A DNA stretch of 64,000 nucleotides. It comes from JBBRBB01 sp038206235 (GTDB lineage: Bacteria; Bacteroidota; Bacteroidia; Chitinophagales; Chitinophagaceae). Below, in pieces: positions 60,906-64,000 of the stretch. The stretch lies in contig JBBRBB010000001.1 in assembly GCA_038206235.1 (NCBI GenBank), positions 1 to 64,000 on the forward strand. Direction: 5' to 3'. The translations under genes were made by a program, and so were the position numbers. Position 1 is the stretch's first letter; the number at the start of each line of letters is the position of its first letter. Below the pieces are notes generated by a model. It did no database searches. It was given only the letters and a program-made list of their open reading frames with translations, and had not been told where the DNA came from.

Positions 60906-62027
60906 ATGAACTCATTAATTGATGATATTGCCGGTTATAGCGTTTATTACACCCTTTTTTTCCTGCTTTTACTTTTTTTACTGGCACGCATTCTCAATTG
61001 GGTAGAGGATAAATGGATTTTAGTTTCTGCCGGTTTTATATTAATATTTATTGCTGCATTCCGTGCACCTGGTATAGACAATGATTATTTAAATTATATA
61101 GATTATTTCGGGGCTATAGGAAAGCCTGCCAATTATTTTGCACATTATAGTGATTGGTTTATGTACGAGCCTGTGTATTACCTGTTACCGTCTATTCTAA
61201 AACTTTTTCTTTTAAAACAGGTTTACTTACTTTTTATCTTTTTATTTTATGCAACGTTGTCCATTACATTACAGTTTACCCTCATAAAAAAAATATCCGC
61301 TTCGCCGTCAATAAGTATTTTGTATTTTTTTTCTTACTATTTTCTGCTGCATGAGATGACACAGATACGTGTGGCAGTGGCTTGTGGCTGTATGTTGTGG
61401 GCCGCTTATTTTCATTATCATAAAAAATACAGGCAGTTTGTTCTGGTTTGGCTCACGGCATGTTTATTTCACTATGTGGCGCTTATCATCCCATTATTAT
61501 TGTTTATCCACACTAAAAAGTTTTCTTCAAAAAAATGCTATATCCTGCTGGCATTATCGTTTCTCTTTACAGCCATTAAACTCCAAAATATAATTCCTTT
61601 CTTTTCAAGCATTGACGCACCTTTTATTCAGAAAATGAATTTAGGCATACAGGGACTTGCAGGTGTCAGTAAGGAAATAAATGTATGGGGCATTTCTCAT
61701 CTTTTAAATATGCTCATGGCGTTCTGGCTGGTACACAACCATAAAGCAATCTATCGGCAAAATGAATATGCACATCTCTTTATAAAATTACAAGTTCTCA
61801 GTCTTTTCTTTTTCGGGTTTTTTTCTTTTGTTCCGTACCTGGCGTTAAGAGTGTCTGAATTTTTTGGCATCGCAAATATTATTACGGCCTCCTTTGTTGT
61901 GTATTCTTTCAGGTCAAGAATAGCCGGATATGCGGCAATTACGCTGTATTCTTTAATAACGTTAATAGCGACGCTGCATGTATTTGAGCTTTTGCAGCCA
62001 TATAGTTTTGTTTTCGCAAAAAAATAA
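60906..62027 (+). CDS. EpsG/Wzy-like polysaccharide polymerase
   Basis: 373 residues with about ten transmembrane segments. Between helices are the EpsG-family features RAPGIDNDYLNYIDYF near residue 55 and the loop YSDWFMYEPVYYLLPSIL near 85, and HEMTQIRVAVACGCMLW near 150. It probably polymerises repeat units on the periplasmic face. The 240 bases after it show no gene. Confidence 0.75.
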   Translation: MNSLIDDIAGYSVYYTLFFLLLLFLLARILNWVEDKWILVSAGFILIFIAAFRAPGIDNDYLNYIDYFGAIGKPANYFAHYSDWFMYEPVYYLLPSILKLFLLKQVYLLFIFLFYATLSITLQFTLIKKISASPSISILYFFSYYFLLHEMTQIRVAVACGCMLWAAYFHYHKKYRQFVLVWLTACLFHYVALIIPLLLFIHTKKFSSKKCYILLALSFLFTAIKLQNIIPFFSSIDAPFIQKMNLGIQGLAGVSKEINVWGISHLLNMLMAFWLVHNHKAIYRQNEYAHLFIKLQVLSLFFFGFFSFVPYLALRVSEFFGIANIITASFVVYSFRSRIAGYAAITLYSLITLIATLHVFELLQPYSFVFAKK

Positions 62028-62267
62028 ACCGATGCCTGCCGCCATGCAGTTGCATGTATATACGGCTGAATAAAAAATTGCTGAATCTTTTTCAATCATT
62101 AACAGAAGCAAATGGTGTTCTTATTAACAGGCCAAAGTTTTGCCACTATGCAATTGATAATCGAAAAATTTGTTCCGTAATTTAAAATTTCCTTTTCACC
62201 AGAAATTTTTGCTTATAAAAGTTCGGGAAGATTATATAAACCTCTTACAAATAATCATGGCAAATAA

Positions 62268-63551
62268 GTGATCACTTATATTAAGCAATTAAGAAAGAAT
62301 ATTCTTGTAAAAAATTTTGTTTCTCTGGGATTAGTTCAGGCGGTTAATCTATTTGTTCCTTTAATAGTAACTCCTTATCTTATCGCTACAATTGGGTTAA
62401 GCAATTTTGGCAAAGTTACTTTTGCCTTTGGCATCATGGCTTTCTTTACTGTTATTGTTGAGTATGGGTTTAATTTATCGGCAACCCAAAAAGTTTCACT
62501 CAACAGAGCTTCAGTTGAAAACTTACAGTCCATTTTTTCAAAAACAATCCTCGCAAAGCTCATTTTATTGTTCATGGTATTTGCCCTGTTGCTTTGCTTA
62601 TTTTTCTTTTCAAAATTTTCTGATGACAAGGTTTTGTTTCTCACCTCTTTTTTTATAGTAATCGGACAGGCTTTTTTACCTATCTGGATGTTTCAGGGAC
62701 TTGAAAATATGCGTCCTCTTGCGGTTATTAATATTTCCGGCAGAGTGATATATATGTTGCTTATCTTTTTGTTTGTGAGGTCTCCTTTCCAATACATTTT
62801 GGTAAATTTATTTTGGGGGCTAAACCTTTTATTCTCTGCCGTTATTTGTATTGCCTATTTGAATGCACGTTACAGGCTGAGGCTCGTCTTTGCTTCAATA
62901 AACACTTTAACCGAATCACTTAAAGGAAGTTTTTACCTTTTTATCACAAATTTTTCCGTGAATATTTATATTTATTCCAATGCCATTATCCTTGGTTTTT
63001 TCACGGATTATAAAACAGTGGGCTTGTTTGGAATTGCTGAAAAAGTGCTTCAGCTTTTGCGGCAAATATTAATCATTTATTCCCAGGTTATTTATCCGTC
63101 TCTGTGCAAAAAAGCCAGTGAAGGCATTGAATTATACCGCAAATATCTTAGTAAAATATATATCCTATTTTTTACCGCATTTCTCATACTGTGTTTTATA
63201 TTTTTTTTATTCAGCGTTGAAATTGCACACTATTTCCAAAGTACAAATAATGATACGCTCGTTTACATTATAAAAATTTTTATTGCTTCCGTTGTATTTA
63301 CCTGTTTAAATATCCCTGCAACTCAAACCTTACTTGCATTTAATTTTCAAAGGTCTTGTAGTATTGTTTGGGTGCTCAGTTGCCTTATAAGTATTTTTTT
63401 AAATCTATTTCTTACCGCACGTTTTTCAATATACGGCACTGCGTATACTATTTTATTCACTGAAGTATTAGTGATGGCGGGCTTGCATTTAACTCTTTTA
63501 TTATATCACAGGGGTTATTATTTTCTGAAGACAAAGAAGATAGCCGGTTAA
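62268..63551 (+). CDS. Wzx-like polysaccharide flippase (MATE/MOP superfamily)
   Basis: 427 residues from GTG 62268; no better start is available. The MOP flippase pattern of about 12 helices opens with FVSLGLVQAVNLFVPLIVTPYLIATIG and contains FWGLNLLFSAVICIAYLN, then LFGIAEKVLQLLRQILI with charged positions typical of lipid-linked oligosaccharide flippases. It moves undecaprenyl-linked units across the inner membrane for the upstream polymerase. Confidence 0.83.
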   Translation: MITYIKQLRKNILVKNFVSLGLVQAVNLFVPLIVTPYLIATIGLSNFGKVTFAFGIMAFFTVIVEYGFNLSATQKVSLNRASVENLQSIFSKTILAKLILLFMVFALLLCLFFFSKFSDDKVLFLTSFFIVIGQAFLPIWMFQGLENMRPLAVINISGRVIYMLLIFLFVRSPFQYILVNLFWGLNLLFSAVICIAYLNARYRLRLVFASINTLTESLKGSFYLFITNFSVNIYIYSNAIILGFFTDYKTVGLFGIAEKVLQLLRQILIIYSQVIYPSLCKKASEGIELYRKYLSKIYILFFTAFLILCFIFFLFSVEIAHYFQSTNNDTLVYIIKIFIASVVFTCLNIPATQTLLAFNFQRSCSIVWVLSCLISIFLNLFLTARFSIYGTAYTILFTEVLVMAGLHLTLLLYHRGYYFLKTKKIAG

Positions 63552-63601
63552 AGCTTGATGCATTAAAATATTACCGCGAAATACTTGTAGAAAAAACAGC
63601 A

Positions 63602-64000
63602 ATGCTGCGGACAATTACTGAAAAAGATTTATTGGTATGCATTGTTCTTTATGAACAAAGCCTTAATAAAATCACAACGTTTAAATCTTTACAATCTGCG
63701 GCATATACATCAAATCTTTTTTTGGATACATTCATTTATGATAACAGTAAAAATGCCCAGCCGCAGCATATTATTGAAGAAGTATCAAAAACCTGCCGCA
63801 CATTACATTATATACACGATGAAACTAACCCGGGTGTTTCAAGGGCATATAATAAAGCGGCAGAATTAGCGCAAACATTAAATAAAGAATGGTTAGTTCT
63901 GTATGACCAGGACACCACTATACAATCAAGCTATTTTAATGAATTACTGATCAATATTAATCTTAACAGCAGCATAAAGCTTTTTTGCCCTGTTGTTAAT
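63602..64000 (+). CDS. family 2 glycosyltransferase, partial at window end
   Basis: The first 133 codons of a GT2 (rhamnosyltransferase-like) enzyme; the gene runs off the window. KDLLVCIVLYEQSLNKI is the first strand and helix, LFLDTFIYDNSKN and ETNPGVSRAYNKAAELAQ are GT2 landmarks, and LVLYDQDTTIQ carries the metal-binding DxD-like acidic residues. It should add a sugar to the repeat unit. The frame is open upstream of ATG 63602, but that methionine is the first reasonable start. Confidence 0.75.
   Translation, partial: MLRTITEKDLLVCIVLYEQSLNKITTFKSLQSAAYTSNLFLDTFIYDNSKNAQPQHIIEEVSKTCRTLHYIHDETNPGVSRAYNKAAELAQTLNKEWLVLYDQDTTIQSSYFNELLININLNSSIKLFCPVVN

Overview
The window reads as a chromosomal segment of a Bacteroidota bacterium, most like the Chitinophagaceae. 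The evidence is the low G+C, the rpmB-rpmG-DUF4295 ribosomal cluster, the MurF-alanine racemase fusion, TAnnTTTG promoter boxes, the near absence of Shine-Dalgarno sequences, and many small exported or membrane families of that phylum. There are no rRNA genes and one tRNA (Pro-CGG).

Layout. 1-16.4 kb is mostly housekeeping: a transposase scrap at the edge, DUF983, murF, the ribosomal protein cluster, ornithine aminotransferase, topA behind a structured leader, a serine hydrolase, a SirB1-like protein, an FKBP lipoprotein, an NrnA-type phosphoesterase, ndk and an aspartate-type aminotransferase. 16.4-33.2 kb is accessory and visibly eroding. It holds a DUF1016 nuclease remnant, an AbiEi-like/Fic fusion, a LanC-like gene cut by an in-frame TAG, a CMD/GNAT deletion scar, a MerR regulator with its operator, two AraC regulators beside a reductase and a DUF1772 protein, a third AraC as a remnant, and an ArsR-type regulator divergent from a frameshifted P450 plus an ABM protein.

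33.2-43.5 kb is a [NiFe]-hydrogenase maturation locus on the minus strand (hypF, hypD, hypX ... hypE). Two two-gene cassettes interrupt it between hypX and hypE. Each cassette is followed by a degenerate copy of the last codons of hypX. hypA, hypB, hypC and hydrogenase subunits are not in the window. 43.6-49.1 kb returns to core functions: tRNA-Pro, uppP, terC, murF-alr and lspA. 49.3-52.8 kb has a membrane protein and winged-helix regulator pair. A palindrome upstream of the pair recurs upstream of the next gene, a B12-binding radical SAM protein.

53.1-55.3 kb holds a kinase fused to a RapZ C-terminal domain, translationally coupled to a MurU-like nucleotidyltransferase. This looks like an AmgK/MurU-type cell-wall sugar salvage pair. 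It is followed by a HicB-like toxin-antitoxin unit with a frameshifted partner. 55.9-64 kb is an exopolysaccharide locus (leader terminator, Wza-like export protein, Wzz-like protein, Wzy-like polymerase, Wzx-like flippase, glycosyltransferase running off the edge). A VapBC-like unit is inserted right after the export gene and is followed by a second copy of that gene's 3' end.

The most unusual signal is that last pattern. At two unrelated loci (hypX and the Wza-like gene), cargo sits directly downstream of a gene and is followed by a diverged, same-orientation copy of that gene's terminal codons. This suggests insertion at gene 3' ends with restoration of the end. Disrupted genes are confined to accessory segments, while neighbouring core genes are intact, which argues for real decay rather than generally poor sequence.
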